The notes beneath the pieces are model-generated. The model was not told where the DNA came from and ran no database searches. It was given only the letters and a program-made list of their open reading frames with translations. Shown here one piece after another: positions 8,630 through 19,004 of a stretch of 64,000 nt of DNA; the stretch's first letter is position 1; every line of letters starts with the position of its first letter. Location of the stretch: positions 3,844,001-3,908,000 of the forward strand of contig NC_019966.1 in assembly GCF_000328565.1 (NCBI RefSeq), in the 5' to 3' direction. A program made the translations under genes and the position numbers. The DNA comes from Mycobacterium sp. JS623 (GTDB lineage Bacteria > Actinomycetota > Actinomycetes > Mycobacteriales > Mycobacteriaceae).

Positions 8630-11596
8630 TCATTCGCCGAACACCTTTCGTACAACCGCCTTCGCCCGCCGCGTCACCCGCAGATAGTTGTCGAGGAACT
8701 CGCCGCCGTCGTCGCTGCCCCAACCCGCAGCAAGGGCAACGGCATTGAGCTGTCGTCCGGGACCCGGAAGCTGATCTGTCGGCTTGCCGCGCACCAACAC
8801 CAGCGCGTTGCGCGCCCGCGTCGCGGTGAGCCACGCCTGCCGCAACAGGTCGACGTCCCCCTCGGCGATCAGCTCGGCCCCCCCGATGGCGTCGAGAGTG
8901 GCCAGCGTCGAAGTGTTATGCAGCGCAGGCACTTTGTGCGCATGGCGTAGTTGAAGCAGCTGGACCGTCCACTCGATGTCGGCCAGCCCTCCGCGGCCCA
9001 GCTTCGTGTGCGTGTTGGGATCTGCGCCGCGCGGCAGCCGTTCGGCGTCGACGCGCGCCTTGATGCGTCTGATCTCCTGCACGGCTTCTGCCGATACGCC
9101 GCCCGGCGGATAGCGGGTCTTGTCGATCATCAACAGGAAGCGCTCCCCCAGATCCAGATCGCCGGCGACGCGGTGCGCCCGCAGCAGCGCCTGAACCTCC
9201 CACGCCTGCGCGTACTTCGCGTAATACGCCTCATACGACGCAAGCGTGCGCACCAGCGGTCCATTGCGACCCTCCGGCCGCAGGTTGGCGTCGACCTCGA
9301 GCGGCGGGTCGGCGCTCGGTGTGCCCAGCAGCGTGCGCACCTGCTCGGCGATCGTCACCGACCAACGCACCGCGACGGAGTCGTCGACACCCGGAGACGG
9401 GTCGCAGACGAACATCACGTCCGCGTCCGACCCGTAGCCGAGTTCGCCGCCGCCGAGTCGGCCCATTCCGATCACCGCGATGCGCGCGGGCACGCCGTCC
9501 TTCGGGGTGTTGGCGCGGATGACGGCTTCCAATGCCGCCTGCAGCACGGCCACCCACACCGATGTCAGCGCGTTGCACACATCGGTCACCTCGAGCATGC
9601 CGAGCAGGTCGGCAGAGGCGATGCGGGCGAGCTCTCGGCGCCGCAGCGTGCGTGCCGCAGCGATCGCCCGCACCGGTTCGGGATGCCTGTCCGCAGAGGC
9701 GATCAGCGCGCGTGCGACGCCGTCAGGGTCGACTTCGAGCAGCTTCGGGCCGGTGGGCCCGTCGGCATACTGCTGGATTACCTCGGGTGCCCGCATCAGG
9801 AGATCGGGGACGTAGGCAGACGTGCCGAGCACCTGCATCAACCGCTTGGCCACCGCACCTTCGTCGCGCAGCGTCGATAGGTACCACCGGTGGTCGGCCA
9901 GCCCTTCGCTGATCCGCCGGTACGCGAGCAGGCCGGCATCCGGGTCCGGCGTGTCGGAGAGCCAATCCAGCAGCGTTGGCAGCAGGATCTGCTGCACGCG
10001 GCCACGCCTGCCGGAGTGGCCAGTGAGGGCGCCGAGGTGGGTCAGCGCGCTCTGTGGGCCCTCATACCCGAGCGCAGCGAGCTGACGTTCGGCGGCCTGG
10101 GGGCTCATGCCCCCGGAAATTCCAGAAATGCCAACTGTGCCAACAGATTCCAGCAACGGCTGATAGAACAGCTTGGCGTGTAGCCGCGACACCCGCATGT
10201 TCTGCCGCTTGAGTTCCTCGCGCAGCACTCCCTGCGCGTCGTGCCGCCCGTCGGGGCGAACGTGCGCTGCCCGCGCCAGCCAGCGCAGCGCCTCGTCGTC
10301 GTCCTCGTCCGGCAGCATGTGCGTGCGCTTCAGCCTCTGCAGCTGCAGCCGATGTTCGAGCAGCCGCAGGAATTCGTAGGACGCGGTCAGATTCGCAGCG
10401 TCATCGCGGCCGATGTAGCCGCCGGAGCCCAGGGCGGCCAGCGCATCGACCGTCGACGCGACATGCAGCGCCTCGTCATTGCGGCCGTGCACCATCTGCA
10501 GCAGTTGGACGGCGAATTCCACGTCACGCAGCCCGCCGGTGCCGAGTTTGATCTCGCGGGCCCGCACCCCGGCGGGCACCAGTTCCTCGACCCGCCGACG
10601 CATCGCCTGCACTTCGGCCACGAAGTCCTCGCGCTCGCTGGCGGTCCACACCATCGGCATCAGCGCCTCGATGTATTGCCTGCCCAAGTCGGCATCGCCC
10701 GCCGATGGCCGAGCCTTCAGCAGCGCCTGAAACTCCCACGTCTTGGCCCACCGCTGGTAATAGGCGATATGGCTGTCCAGCGTGCGCACCAGCTGGCCGT
10801 GCTTGCCCTCCGGACGCAGCGCCGCGTCCACCTCGAAGAAGGCGTCGCCGGCGAACCGCATCATCTCGCCGGCCACCCTGGTTTCGAGGGCATCTGCGGT
10901 CTGGCCGACGAAGATGACGTCGACGTCGCTGACGTAGTTCAGCTCGCGCGCGCCGCACTTGCCCATCGCGATCACCGCGAGCCGCGGCGACTCGTCGCCG
11001 CCCGCCACCGATCGGGTCGCGACGATCAGCGCGGCGCCAAGGGCGGCATCAGCGATATCGGAGAGGTGCTCACCGACGGTGGTGAACGGCAGCACCGGTT
11101 CGTTCTCGACCGTTGGCGCGAGGTCCAGCCCGGCCAACACCAGCAGCCGGTCGCGGTGTAGCGCCCGCAATGGCTGCAGTGCAGCCGTTGTGTCGCTTGC
11201 CTTTTCGGCCTCCGCGGCGAACATGGTCCGCAGTTGGGCGGCGGACGGCAGCGTGACGGCGCCCGCCAACAGCCGCCACGAGTCGGGATGGGCGATCAGG
11301 TGATCGCCGAGCGCCAGCGACGAACCGAGCACACCGAACAGCCGGCCCCGCAGCGCCTTGTCCTTGACAAGCGCCTGGTTGAGTTCGGCCCAGTCTGCTC
11401 CTACGGCATCGGCGAGCCGGACCATCGCGCGCAGCGCGTTATCGGCATCGGGTGCGCGTGACAGCGACCACAACAGCTCGACGTGTGCGTCGCTGTTCCA
11501 GCCCAGCCGGTCCAGGTCCGCGGTCGCGGAGGATTCGACCAGCCCGAGCCGGCCTACGCTGGGCAGCTTGGGACGCTGCGTCGCAGGTTTGGCCAC
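8630..11596 (-). CDS. glnE: Glutamine synthetase adenylyltransferase/deadenylylase
   Basis: A 988-residue bifunctional enzyme that attaches AMP to, and removes it from, a tyrosine of glutamine synthetase in response to nitrogen status. Two nucleotidyltransferase domains are visible: the N-terminal one with [15 protein letters not shown] (catalytic Asp224 and Asp226) and the C-terminal one with [15 protein letters not shown] near residue 720, each followed by a conserved LRPEG segment and a helical GlnE/UTase domain. The target, GlnA1 with Tyr406, is encoded at 2261. It follows glnA2 by 25 bases in the same direction. Confidence 0.97.
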   Translation of the reverse strand: MAKPATQRPKLPSVGRLGLVESSATADLDRLGWNSDAHVELLWSLSRAPDADNALRAMVRLADAVGADWAELNQALVKDKALRGRLFGVLGSSLALGDHLIAHPDSWRLLAGAVTLPSAAQLRTMFAAEAEKASDTTAALQPLRALHRDRLLVLAGLDLAPTVENEPVLPFTTVGEHLSDIADAALGAALIVATRSVAGGDESPRLAVIAMGKCGARELNYVSDVDVIFVGQTADALETRVAGEMMRFAGDAFFEVDAALRPEGKHGQLVRTLDSHIAYYQRWAKTWEFQALLKARPSAGDADLGRQYIEALMPMVWTASEREDFVAEVQAMRRRVEELVPAGVRAREIKLGTGGLRDVEFAVQLLQMVHGRNDEALHVASTVDALAALGSGGYIGRDDAANLTASYEFLRLLEHRLQLQRLKRTHMLPDEDDDEALRWLARAAHVRPDGRHDAQGVLREELKRQNMRVSRLHAKLFYQPLLESVGTVGISGISGGMSPQAAERQLAALGYEGPQSALTHLGALTGHSGRRGRVQQILLPTLLDWLSDTPDPDAGLLAYRRISEGLADHRWYLSTLRDEGAVAKRLMQVLGTSAYVPDLLMRAPEVIQQYADGPTGPKLLEVDPDGVARALIASADRHPEPVRAIAAARTLRRRELARIASADLLGMLEVTDVCNALTSVWVAVLQAALEAVIRANTPKDGVPARIAVIGMGRLGGGELGYGSDADVMFVCDPSPGVDDSVAVRWSVTIAEQVRTLLGTPSADPPLEVDANLRPEGRNGPLVRTLASYEAYYAKYAQAWEVQALLRAHRVAGDLDLGERFLLMIDKTRYPPGGVSAEAVQEIRRIKARVDAERLPRGADPNTHTKLGRGGLADIEWTVQLLQLRHAHKVPALHNTSTLATLDAIGGAELIAEGDVDLLRQAWLTATRARNALVLVRGKPTDQLPGPGRQLNAVALAAGWGSDDGGEFLDNYLRVTRRAKAVVRKVFGE

Positions 11597-11621
11597 AACC
11601 CGACGTTACTGTGCGCGCCCG

Positions 11622-12962
11622 CTAAAGCGACAAGTAGGCCTTCAGCTCGAATGGGGTGACGTGGCTGCGGTAGTTCTCCCACTCCGCGCGCTTGTTGCGC
11701 AGGAAGTAGTCGAACACGTGCTCCCCCAAGGCTTCCGCGACGAGTTCGGAGTTCTCCATCTCGGTCAGCGCGACGCCGAGGCTACCGGGCAGCTCCTTGT
11801 AGCCCATCGCACGGCGTTCCTCCGCAGTCAGGCTCCACACGTTGTCCTCGGCCTGCGGGCCGAGCACGTAGTTCTTCTCGATCCCGCGCAACCCAGCGGC
11901 CAGCAGGACAGCGAACGTCAGATACGGATTGCATGCCGAATCGGGGCTGCGCACCTCGATGCGACGCGATGCCGCCTTGCGTGGCGTGTACATCGGCACC
12001 CGCACCAACGCGGAGCGATTCGCCGCGCCCCACGATGCGGCCGTCGGCGCCTCACCGCCGTGCACCAACCGCTTGTAGGAATTCACCCATTGGTTCGTGA
12101 CAGCGCTGATCTCCTGGGCGTGCTCGAGGATGCCGGCGATGAACGACTTGGCGACATCGGAAAGCTGCAGTGGGTCATCGGGGCTGTGGAAGGCGTTGGT
12201 CTCGCCTTCGAACAGGCTCATGTGCGTGTGCATGGCCGAGCCGGGGTGTTCGGCAAAAGGCTTGGGCATGAACGAGGCTCGCACCCCGTCGCCGATGGCG
12301 ACCTCCTTGACCACGTACCGGAACGTCATCACGTTGTCGGCCATGGACAGTGCGTCGGCGTAGCGCAGGTCGATCTCCTGCTGGCCCGGCGCGCCCTCGT
12401 GGTGGCTGAACTCCACCGAGATGCCCATCTGCTCAAGGGCATCGATGGCGTGGCGGCGGAAGTTCGGTGCCGCGTCGTGCACGGCCTGATCGAAGTAGCC
12501 GCCGTTGTCCGCAGGCACCGGCGGCGTGCCGTCCTCCTCGCCGGGCTTCAGCAGGAAGAACTCGATCTCGGGGTGCACGTAGCAGGAGAAGCCGAGGTCG
12601 CTGGCCTTGGACAGCTGGCGGCGCAGCACGTGTCGCGAGTCGGCCCACGACGGTGAACCGTCGGGCATCGTGATGTCGCAGAACATCCGCGCCGAGTGGT
12701 GCATGCCCGAACTACTGGTCCACGGCAGCACCTGAAACGTCGACGGATCGGGCCGGGCCACCATGTCGGCTTCGGACACGCGCGCAAAGCCCTCGATCGC
12801 CGATCCGTCAAAGCCGATGCCCTCCTCGAAGGCGCCTTCGAGTTCGGCGGGTGCGATCGCGACCGACTTGAGGTATCCGAGTACGTCGGTGAACCACAGC
12901 CGGACGAAGCGGATGTCGCGTTCTTCCAGCGTGCGCAGCACGAATTCCTTCTGCCGATCCAT
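11622..12962 (-). CDS. glnA2: Glutamine synthetase type I, second isoenzyme
   Basis: A 446-residue type I glutamine synthetase, the length of mycobacterial GlnA2. Motifs include GFDGSAIEGFAR, HPEIEFFLL, the HHEGAPGQQEIDLRYADAL segment, FMPKPFAEHPGSAMHTHMSL and NRSALVRVP. The adenylylation loop of GlnA1 (DLYELPPDE) is replaced by DNVWSLTAEERRAMGYKELP, so GlnE control is doubtful. GlnA2 of M. tuberculosis is a secondary enzyme of debated role. Upstream lies a candidate GlnR box (12985-13000). Confidence 0.96.
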   Translation of the reverse strand: MDRQKEFVLRTLEERDIRFVRLWFTDVLGYLKSVAIAPAELEGAFEEGIGFDGSAIEGFARVSEADMVARPDPSTFQVLPWTSSSGMHHSARMFCDITMPDGSPSWADSRHVLRRQLSKASDLGFSCYVHPEIEFFLLKPGEEDGTPPVPADNGGYFDQAVHDAAPNFRRHAIDALEQMGISVEFSHHEGAPGQQEIDLRYADALSMADNVMTFRYVVKEVAIGDGVRASFMPKPFAEHPGSAMHTHMSLFEGETNAFHSPDDPLQLSDVAKSFIAGILEHAQEISAVTNQWVNSYKRLVHGGEAPTAASWGAANRSALVRVPMYTPRKAASRRIEVRSPDSACNPYLTFAVLLAAGLRGIEKNYVLGPQAEDNVWSLTAEERRAMGYKELPGSLGVALTEMENSELVAEALGEHVFDYFLRNKRAEWENYRSHVTPFELKAYLSL

Positions 12963-12984
12963 GACCGCAGCGTAGGTTCGCGCT

Positions 12985-13000
12985 GTTAAATCTGTGTTAC
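12985..13000 (-). promoter_or_regulatory. Candidate GlnR box before glnA2
   Basis: On the minus strand GTAAC-ACAGAT-TTAAC shows the AC-N9-AC spacing of actinobacterial GlnR sites, 22 bases before the glnA2 ATG. The match is to the loose consensus GTNAC-N6-GNNAC with the second half starting T instead of G. Short and unproven. Confidence 0.35.
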
Positions 13001-13019
13001 ACGGGCGCTGCGTTTAGCG

Positions 13020-14549
13020 CTAGCAGCGCAGACCGTCCGGCGGGACGACGGAGTCGACCAAGTAATTCACCACCGCAGTGTCGACACATTCGTCTCCGTT
13101 GAACACCACGGTGTGCTGGGTGCCGTCGAATGTGATCAGCGGGGCGCCCAGCTGATGGGCAAGGTCGACGCCCGCCTGGTACGGGGTGGCGGGGTCGTGC
13201 GTGGTGGAGACGACGACGACCTTGCCGGGCCCCGGCGAGGAGGCCGGGTGCGGGGCCGACGTCGGCGGCACCGGCCACATCGCGCACAGGTCGCGCGGGG
13301 CGAACCCGGTGAAGGTGCCGTATTCCATGAACGGCGCGGCCTCGCGAATCTGCCGATCCGCGTCGGCCCACACTGCGGGGTCGGTCGAGTACGGCGAGTC
13401 GACACAGCGAATCGCGGCGAACGCGTCCTGAAGGTTCTTGTAGTGGCCCGATTCATCGCGATGCTGATAGTCATCGGCGAGCAGCAGCAGATCTCCTGCG
13501 TCGGTGCCACGCTGCAGGCCCAGCAGACCGCTGGTGAGGTACTGCCAGTAGCGCCGCGAGTACAGCGCGTTGACGGTACCGGTCATCGCGTCCTGATAGC
13601 TCAGGCCGCGCGGATCCGACGTCCAGCCCGGCTTGTTCACCAGCGGATCGACCAACTCGTGAAAGCGGTCGACGAATTTCGCGGGGTCGGTACCGAGCGG
13701 GCAGCCGGTCGACTGTGCGCAGTCGGCGGCGTAATCGTTGAAAGCCGTTTGGAAACCTGCCATTTGGCGGATGCTATTGGCGATCGGGTCGAGGCTGGGG
13801 TCGATGGCACCGTCGAGCACCATCGCCCGGAGGCGATCAGGATACTGCTGCGCGTATGCGGCGCCGATTTCGGTGCCGTAAGAGAAACCGAGATAGTTGA
13901 TCTGGTTCTCGCCGAGCGCCGAGCGCACCACGTCCATGTCACGCACCGACGACGCGGTGCCGACGTTGGCGAGGAACTCGTTGCCCATCCGCTGAGTGCA
14001 CTGTTCGGCGATTTGGGCGTAGAGGGCTTCGATGTGGGCGACGCCGTCAGGGCTGTAGTCGGCCATCGGTTCCCGGCGGTACGCGTCGAATTCGGCGTCG
14101 GTGCGGCAGCGCAGTTCCGGGGTGGAGTGGCCGACGCCGCGCGGATCGATGCCGACCAAATCGAACCTGCGGGTGATGTCGGTGTTGGCGAGGGACGCGC
14201 CCATGCCGGCGACGGTGTCGACGGCCGATGCGCCCGGTCCTCCAGGGTTGACGACGAGCACCCCGAGCCGATCGCCCGACGCGGGGACCCGGATGACCGC
14301 CAATTGCGCTTGGGCGCCTTCGGGTTTGGCGTAATCCACCGGCACCGACACCGTGCCGCATTGCGCGGTCGGGATTGCGGACGTGTCTCCGACGAACCGC
14401 TCGCAGCTTCCCCACACCGGCGGCTGGCCGTACTCCTGCAGCGATTCACCTTCCGGCGACGCCCATGCCGCAGGGCACGCGATCGCCGACATCAGGGAGA
14501 TCGCGAGCAGCACTGTATTCACCCTGCCCGCCCGCCACATGGCGAACAT
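13020..14549 (-). CDS. Exported alpha/beta hydrolase, tripeptidyl-peptidase type (Rv2223c-like)
   Basis: A protein of about 509 residues of the SCO-type tripeptidyl aminopeptidase family. A signal peptide (VNTVLLAISLMSAIA then AWA before SPEGES) points to export. The fold shows VVNPGGPGASAV for the oxyanion hole, nucleophile elbow GFSYGTEIG, VLDGAIDPS, and the C-terminal acid and histidine in STTHDPATPYQAG and FDGTQHTVV. It ends in a cysteine-rich lid (DECVDT...GLRC). It is a paralogue of the caeA-like gene at 15049. The start at 14549 (or 14540) was chosen because the hydrophobic signal begins there. Confidence 0.9.
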   Translation of the reverse strand: MFAMWRAGRVNTVLLAISLMSAIACPAAWASPEGESLQEYGQPPVWGSCERFVGDTSAIPTAQCGTVSVPVDYAKPEGAQAQLAVIRVPASGDRLGVLVVNPGGPGASAVDTVAGMGASLANTDITRRFDLVGIDPRGVGHSTPELRCRTDAEFDAYRREPMADYSPDGVAHIEALYAQIAEQCTQRMGNEFLANVGTASSVRDMDVVRSALGENQINYLGFSYGTEIGAAYAQQYPDRLRAMVLDGAIDPSLDPIANSIRQMAGFQTAFNDYAADCAQSTGCPLGTDPAKFVDRFHELVDPLVNKPGWTSDPRGLSYQDAMTGTVNALYSRRYWQYLTSGLLGLQRGTDAGDLLLLADDYQHRDESGHYKNLQDAFAAIRCVDSPYSTDPAVWADADRQIREAAPFMEYGTFTGFAPRDLCAMWPVPPTSAPHPASSPGPGKVVVVSTTHDPATPYQAGVDLAHQLGAPLITFDGTQHTVVFNGDECVDTAVVNYLVDSVVPPDGLRC

Positions 14550-14605
14550 GGTCGCATGACTGACCGCCGCGGGTCTGCGCCTGGGATACAACAGTGACCT
14601 TGCTG

Positions 14606-15055
14606 TTATCGGGCGTCTAGCTCGTAGGTTAACCAGGTCGACTTTTCGGCGCCGATACCGTCGTAAAGGCGTTGCGCCGTCGCATTGTCGGGCGCCGTCT
14701 CCCACACCAGCTTCTCGGCGCCCCGCTCGCGACACAGTTCCACGCAGCGCTCGATCAACGCACGACCGGTACCCGTGCCACGAGACGCCGGCACCACGAA
14801 CAAATCGTTGAGCACCCCGACCCGGCCTGCGTACAGCGTCTGCCATGTCCAGTAGATGGTCGCGAAACCTAGTGGCTTTCCATCGGTATCACGCGCGATG
14901 AGCTGAAGTCCCTCGGACGGATCGTCGATCAATGCGGCCACCAACGCGGCCAACCGCTCGTCGGAGGGCTCCACGCGATAGAAGTCGCAGTAGGCCCGCA
15001 GCATCGGCATCAGCTCGGGCACGTCGGCGCCGCCGACGGTGGTGATGGTCAGCAT
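14606..15055 (-). CDS. GNAT family N-acetyltransferase
   Basis: 149 residues with a complete GNAT domain: GFATIYWTWQTLYAGRVGVLNDLFV gives the central strands, and VVPASRGTGTGRALIERC is the acetyl-CoA pyrophosphate loop (R-x-x-G-x-G). ETAPDNATAQRLYDGIGA is the usual C-terminal helix. Such enzymes acetylate amines or protein N-termini; the substrate is unknown. Its start overlaps the end of the protease gene upstream by 7 bases, so it is translated with it. Confidence 0.9.
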   Translation of the reverse strand: MLTITTVGGADVPELMPMLRAYCDFYRVEPSDERLAALVAALIDDPSEGLQLIARDTDGKPLGFATIYWTWQTLYAGRVGVLNDLFVVPASRGTGTGRALIERCVELCRERGAEKLVWETAPDNATAQRLYDGIGAEKSTWLTYELDAR

Positions 15056-16557
15056 CGGGTGTTCGGCGGCGGCACGGTCACGTCGACAAGGTAGCGCGCC
15101 GAGATGTTGTCGACGCAGGAATTCCCTTGGAAGACAACGGTGTGCTGAGTTCCCTCGAACGTCAGCAACGTGCCACCCAGTTGCTGAGCCAGGTCGACGC
15201 CCGCCTTGTACGGCGTTGCCGGGTCGTTGGTCGTCGACACCACCAGGATCGGGGGCAGGCCTTTCACGGTGATCTCATGCTGATCGCCCGTTGCCGGCAC
15301 CGGCCAGAACGCGCAGGTGTCAAGGGGCGCAAGGCCGGTGAACTCGCCGTAGTTCATGAACGGCGCGACCTCGCGGACGCGGCGGTCCTCGTCGACCACC
15401 TTGGCGCGGTCGGTGATGTGCGGCTTGTCCATACAGTTGACCGCGACGCGAACGTCGGTGGAGTTGTTGTAGTGCCCCTTGGCGTCGCGACCCATGTAGA
15501 GGTCGGCCATCGCGAGCATGGTGTCACCCGTGCCGTCGCGGAGTTCGGACAGCGCCTGGGTCAAATGACGCCACAGGTTCGGTGAGTACAGCGGCAGGAT
15601 CGTCCCGACGATCGCGTCGCTATAACTCAGCCCGCGAGGATCCTTCGTCTTCGCCGGCTCCTTCACCAGAGGGTCGACCAGGCTCTTGTAGACGTCGGTC
15701 GCCTTGGCGGGATCGGTGCCCAGCGGACAGTCAGGGCTCTGGGCGCAGTCGGCGGCGTAGTTGTCGAACGCCTTCTGGAACGCGGCGGCTTGGCGGATCT
15801 CCTCCTCGATCTGATCGGCATTGGGGTCGACGGCGCCGTCGAGGATCATCGCCCGGACCTTGTCGGGATAGGCCTCGGCGTACAGCGCCCCGATCCGGGT
15901 GCCGTACGAGTAGCCGAGATAGGTCAGCTTGTCGTCGCCGAGACCGGCGCGAATGGCCTCGAGATCCTTGGCCACATTGGCGGTTCCGAGGTTCTCCAGG
16001 AATTCCTTGCCCATCTTGTCGACGCAGCGCTGGACGAACTCCTTGTTCTCCTTCTCGATGTGCGCGACACCTTCGGGCGTGTACTCCACTGTCGGGTCAG
16101 CACGCAGCCGGTCATTGTCGGCATCGGAGTTGCACCACGCCGCGGGCACCGAGTTGGCGACTCCGCGAGGGTCAAAGCCGACGAGATCGAATCGCTCACG
16201 CACCGACTGCGGCAGCGTCGGGGCCATCGACGCGGCGGCTTCGACGCCGGACTCTCCCGGTCCGCCGGGGTTGACGACCAGTGAGCCGACCTTCTCGCCC
16301 GTCGCCTTGATGCGAAGCATCGCGATCTGGGCGACGTCGCCGTCGGGCTTGCTGTAGTCGACGGGCACCGACAGCAGGCCGCACTCGGCACCCGCGGGGA
16401 TGCGCGCCTCTTCGGAGACGGCCGACTTGCACGGCGCCCACTGGATCGGTGTGCCCGGCCGGGGCGCCGAGATGACGGCGCGCCCCTCGACCACGTTGCT
16501 GCACCCGCCCAGCAGCAGGGCAGCGATGGTCGCGAGGACCCCGATCTTGAGGTTCAT
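15049..16557 (-). CDS. caeA: Lipoprotein serine protease CaeA/Hip1-like
   Basis: A 502-residue cell-envelope serine protease. The N-terminus is a lipoprotein signal with lipobox LLGGC (Cys19). The fold includes VVNPGGPGESGV, nucleophile elbow GYSYGTRIG (Ser217), AMILDGAVDPN, acid and histidine in STTNDPATPYKAG and FEGTQHTVV. In M. tuberculosis Hip1 (Rv2224c) processes GroEL2 and alters envelope and host response. Synteny with glnA2 and panB supports orthology. The ATG at 16557 puts the signal peptide at the N-terminus. Confidence 0.92.
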   Translation of the reverse strand: MNLKIGVLATIAALLLGGCSNVVEGRAVISAPRPGTPIQWAPCKSAVSEEARIPAGAECGLLSVPVDYSKPDGDVAQIAMLRIKATGEKVGSLVVNPGGPGESGVEAAASMAPTLPQSVRERFDLVGFDPRGVANSVPAAWCNSDADNDRLRADPTVEYTPEGVAHIEKENKEFVQRCVDKMGKEFLENLGTANVAKDLEAIRAGLGDDKLTYLGYSYGTRIGALYAEAYPDKVRAMILDGAVDPNADQIEEEIRQAAAFQKAFDNYAADCAQSPDCPLGTDPAKATDVYKSLVDPLVKEPAKTKDPRGLSYSDAIVGTILPLYSPNLWRHLTQALSELRDGTGDTMLAMADLYMGRDAKGHYNNSTDVRVAVNCMDKPHITDRAKVVDEDRRVREVAPFMNYGEFTGLAPLDTCAFWPVPATGDQHEITVKGLPPILVVSTTNDPATPYKAGVDLAQQLGGTLLTFEGTQHTVVFQGNSCVDNISARYLVDVTVPPPNTRC

Positions 16558-16606
16558 GGCTTCACATGCTGCCATGACCGCGCGTCTGCCCTGGCGACGG
16601 CCGGTT

Positions 16607-17998
16607 TTACCTCGTCGCGTCGAGCAACTCGTTCAGCGCCACTTCGAAGTCGTCGGCCATGTCCCATAGATCGGGCAGTAACTCGGGACACGACACGATG
16701 CCGACATCGAGCTTGCCGGTCAACGACATCACGGTGATGTTCAGCCCGGAGCCGTGGAAGATCGGGCCCAGAGGGTACATGGCCTTGACCTCGCTGCCGA
16801 GGAAGTACAGCGGCACCTGCGGGCCTGGCACGTTGGAGATGACCAGGTTGTGCACCGGCCGCGCCTCTGTCAGCCGACTGCTGGCGTAGACACGCATGGC
16901 CACACCGAACACCGCAGGCGCGGCGAACTGGGTCCAGTCCTGAAGCAACGTCGCCCCGATAGCCGAACTATGTTGCTTGGCAACCGAATTCGCCTCCGCG
17001 ATGGATTTCAGCCGCTCGCCCGGGTCATCGATGTGAGTCTCCAGTTTGGCGAACATGCCCGACACCTGATTGCGGCCGGGCCGATCGGACTTCTCGTGCA
17101 CGGACACCGGAACCATTGCGACAAGGGAGTTGTCGGGCAGTTCGCCGCGGTCTTGAAGGAACTTCCGCAGCACCCCGGAAACCAGCGCCATCACGACGTC
17201 GTTGACCTTCACGCCGAAGTGGTTTTTGACGGTCTTGATGTCCTCGAGGTCGAGTTGGGCGAACGCGATGTTGCGGTGGCCGGTGACGTTGGCGTTGAAC
17301 GAGGTCTTGGGCGCGGCGAACGGTGCGGCCATCGCCAGCCCGCTGCGGGCGCGTTTGACGGTGTCGACCACCGACGACAGCGTGGTCGGCACCACGTTGA
17401 CCAGGCGCAACGGCCGGGTGACGAATTTGACGGCGCCACTGACCGCGATCTCGAGGCTGCTGGCATCGCCGACGCCGTCCACCGGGTCGGGCGCGGGCGC
17501 GTCCGGTTCGGTGCTGCACAGGGTCGACATCAGGTTGGCGCCGGTGACACCGTCGATGCCGGCGTGGTGCATTTTGGTCATGATCGCCAACCGGCCCCCG
17601 GCGTGCGCGTCGGTGCCCGCGATGTTCTCGATCACCCACGTCTCCCACAGCGGCCTGCTGCGGTCCAGCGGAAGTGACGCGATATGCCCGCAGATCTCTG
17701 CCAGCTCGTGTCGGCCGCCTGGCGCAGGCAGGCCGATGCGATGCAGATGCCGGTCGACGTCAAAGTCCTTGTCGTCCACCCACACTGGATGGTCAGGGTT
17801 GAATCGGCTGTCGGCGAGCTTCTCGCGAAACTGCGGCATCGCCTTGATGCGCAGGTTCAGCGCGTCGCGCAGCCGGTCGAATGTGTAACCGCCCGGCATG
17901 GTCGAGGTGTCGAGCTCGAGGATCGAGCACACATGCAATGGTTGCTTGGCGGTTTCGAGGTAGAGGAAACTGGCGTCGAGTCCGCTGAGCCGTTGCAT
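16607..17998 (-). CDS. Wax ester synthase/diacylglycerol acyltransferase (WS/DGAT)
   Basis: A 463-residue acyltransferase that makes triacylglycerol or wax esters from acyl-CoA. The start [15 protein letters not shown] is the family's classic N-terminus. The active-site motif HHAGIDG (HHxxxDG) and the late segment [24 protein letters not shown] are present. No counterpart lies at this place in M. tuberculosis, so it is an addition between caeA and panB. It lies 49 bases upstream of caeA on the same strand. Confidence 0.93.
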   Translation of the reverse strand: MQRLSGLDASFLYLETAKQPLHVCSILELDTSTMPGGYTFDRLRDALNLRIKAMPQFREKLADSRFNPDHPVWVDDKDFDVDRHLHRIGLPAPGGRHELAEICGHIASLPLDRSRPLWETWVIENIAGTDAHAGGRLAIMTKMHHAGIDGVTGANLMSTLCSTEPDAPAPDPVDGVGDASSLEIAVSGAVKFVTRPLRLVNVVPTTLSSVVDTVKRARSGLAMAAPFAAPKTSFNANVTGHRNIAFAQLDLEDIKTVKNHFGVKVNDVVMALVSGVLRKFLQDRGELPDNSLVAMVPVSVHEKSDRPGRNQVSGMFAKLETHIDDPGERLKSIAEANSVAKQHSSAIGATLLQDWTQFAAPAVFGVAMRVYASSRLTEARPVHNLVISNVPGPQVPLYFLGSEVKAMYPLGPIFHGSGLNITVMSLTGKLDVGIVSCPELLPDLWDMADDFEVALNELLDATR

Positions 17999-18154
17999 GC
18001 CGGGAAGCTTATGCGTGGTCACGCGAGGTGTGAGGAAATCCACTTAACGTGCCTTTTAACTTTCCGACATCGGGGTGGCAGACTTGTAAACGTCAGACGA
18101 ACCCGGGGACCCAAAGGGCCACGAGGATCGACCCCGACGAAACCACGAGGGACA

Positions 18155-18994
18155 ATGATGTCTGAGCAGACTGTTTACGGTGCTGCCGATTCCAAACCGC
18201 GCGCCAAAGTGCGCACCCATCACCTCCAGAAATGGAAGGCCGAGGGCCACAAGTGGGCCATGCTGACGGCCTACGACTACTCCACCGCCCGTGTTTTCGA
18301 CGACGCAGAGATTCCGGTGCTGCTGGTCGGCGACTCCGCTGCCAACGTCGTCTACGGCTACGACACCACGGTGCCAGTGACCATTGACGAGCTCATTCCG
18401 TTGGTGCGCGGCGTGGTGCGGGGCGCACCGCACGCGCTGGTGATCGCGGATATGCCGTTCGGCAGTTATGAGGCGGGCCCACAGCAGGCGTTGGCCACCG
18501 CCACCCGGTTCCTGAAGGAAACCGGTGCGCATGCGGTCAAGCTGGAGGGCGGCGAACGCGTCGCCGAGCAGATCGCCACGCTGACGCAGGCCGGAATTCC
18601 GGTGGTGGCCCACATCGGCTTCACCCCGCAGAGCGTCAACGGCCTCGGCGGCTTCCGAGTGCAGGGCCGCGGTGATGCTGCCGAGCAGACCATTCACGAC
18701 GCCATCGCTGTGCAGGAAGCCGGAGCCATTTCCGTTGTGCTCGAGATGGTGCCTGCCGAACTGGCCACCCAGATCACAGGCAAGCTGACCATTCCGACCG
18801 TCGGTATTGGCGCGGGGCCGAATTGCGATGCGCAGGTGCTGGTCTGGCAGGACATGGCAGGGATGACGAGCGGCAAGACGGCCAAGTTCGTCAAGCGATT
18901 CGGTGACGTCGGCAGCGAATTGCATACCGCCGCAGTGCAATACGCGAACGAGGTGGCTAGCGGGGCATTCCCCGCAGAGGAGCACTCCTTCTAG
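18155..18994 (+). CDS. panB: 3-methyl-2-oxobutanoate hydroxymethyltransferase
   Basis: First enzyme of the pantothenate branch: transfers a one-carbon unit to 2-oxoisovalerate. It has 279 residues with all family marks: [79 protein letters not shown] and [17 protein letters not shown]. Two adjacent ATG codons (18155 and 18158) follow GAGGGA. The gene is transcribed away from the WS/DGAT gene and converges on the enoyl-CoA hydratase, with only 10 bases between the stops. Confidence 0.97.
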   Translation: MMSEQTVYGAADSKPRAKVRTHHLQKWKAEGHKWAMLTAYDYSTARVFDDAEIPVLLVGDSAANVVYGYDTTVPVTIDELIPLVRGVVRGAPHALVIADMPFGSYEAGPQQALATATRFLKETGAHAVKLEGGERVAEQIATLTQAGIPVVAHIGFTPQSVNGLGGFRVQGRGDAAEQTIHDAIAVQEAGAISVVLEMVPAELATQITGKLTIPTVGIGAGPNCDAQVLVWQDMAGMTSGKTAKFVKRFGDVGSELHTAAVQYANEVASGAFPAEEHSF

Positions 18995-19004
18995 GCTCTA
19001 GGCC

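Noticed and set aside
8951..9880. Long open frame antisense to glnE
   Set aside because: High-GC codon use opens antisense frames; the translation is Arg/His-rich without any domain, while glnE on the other strand is unmistakable. The same applies to long antisense frames over kasA, kasB, accD6, aceE and glnA1.
13020..16557. Recent duplication of the two exported proteases
   Set aside because: Both have clear orthologues (Rv2223c and Rv2224c) with different export signals; the duplication is old.
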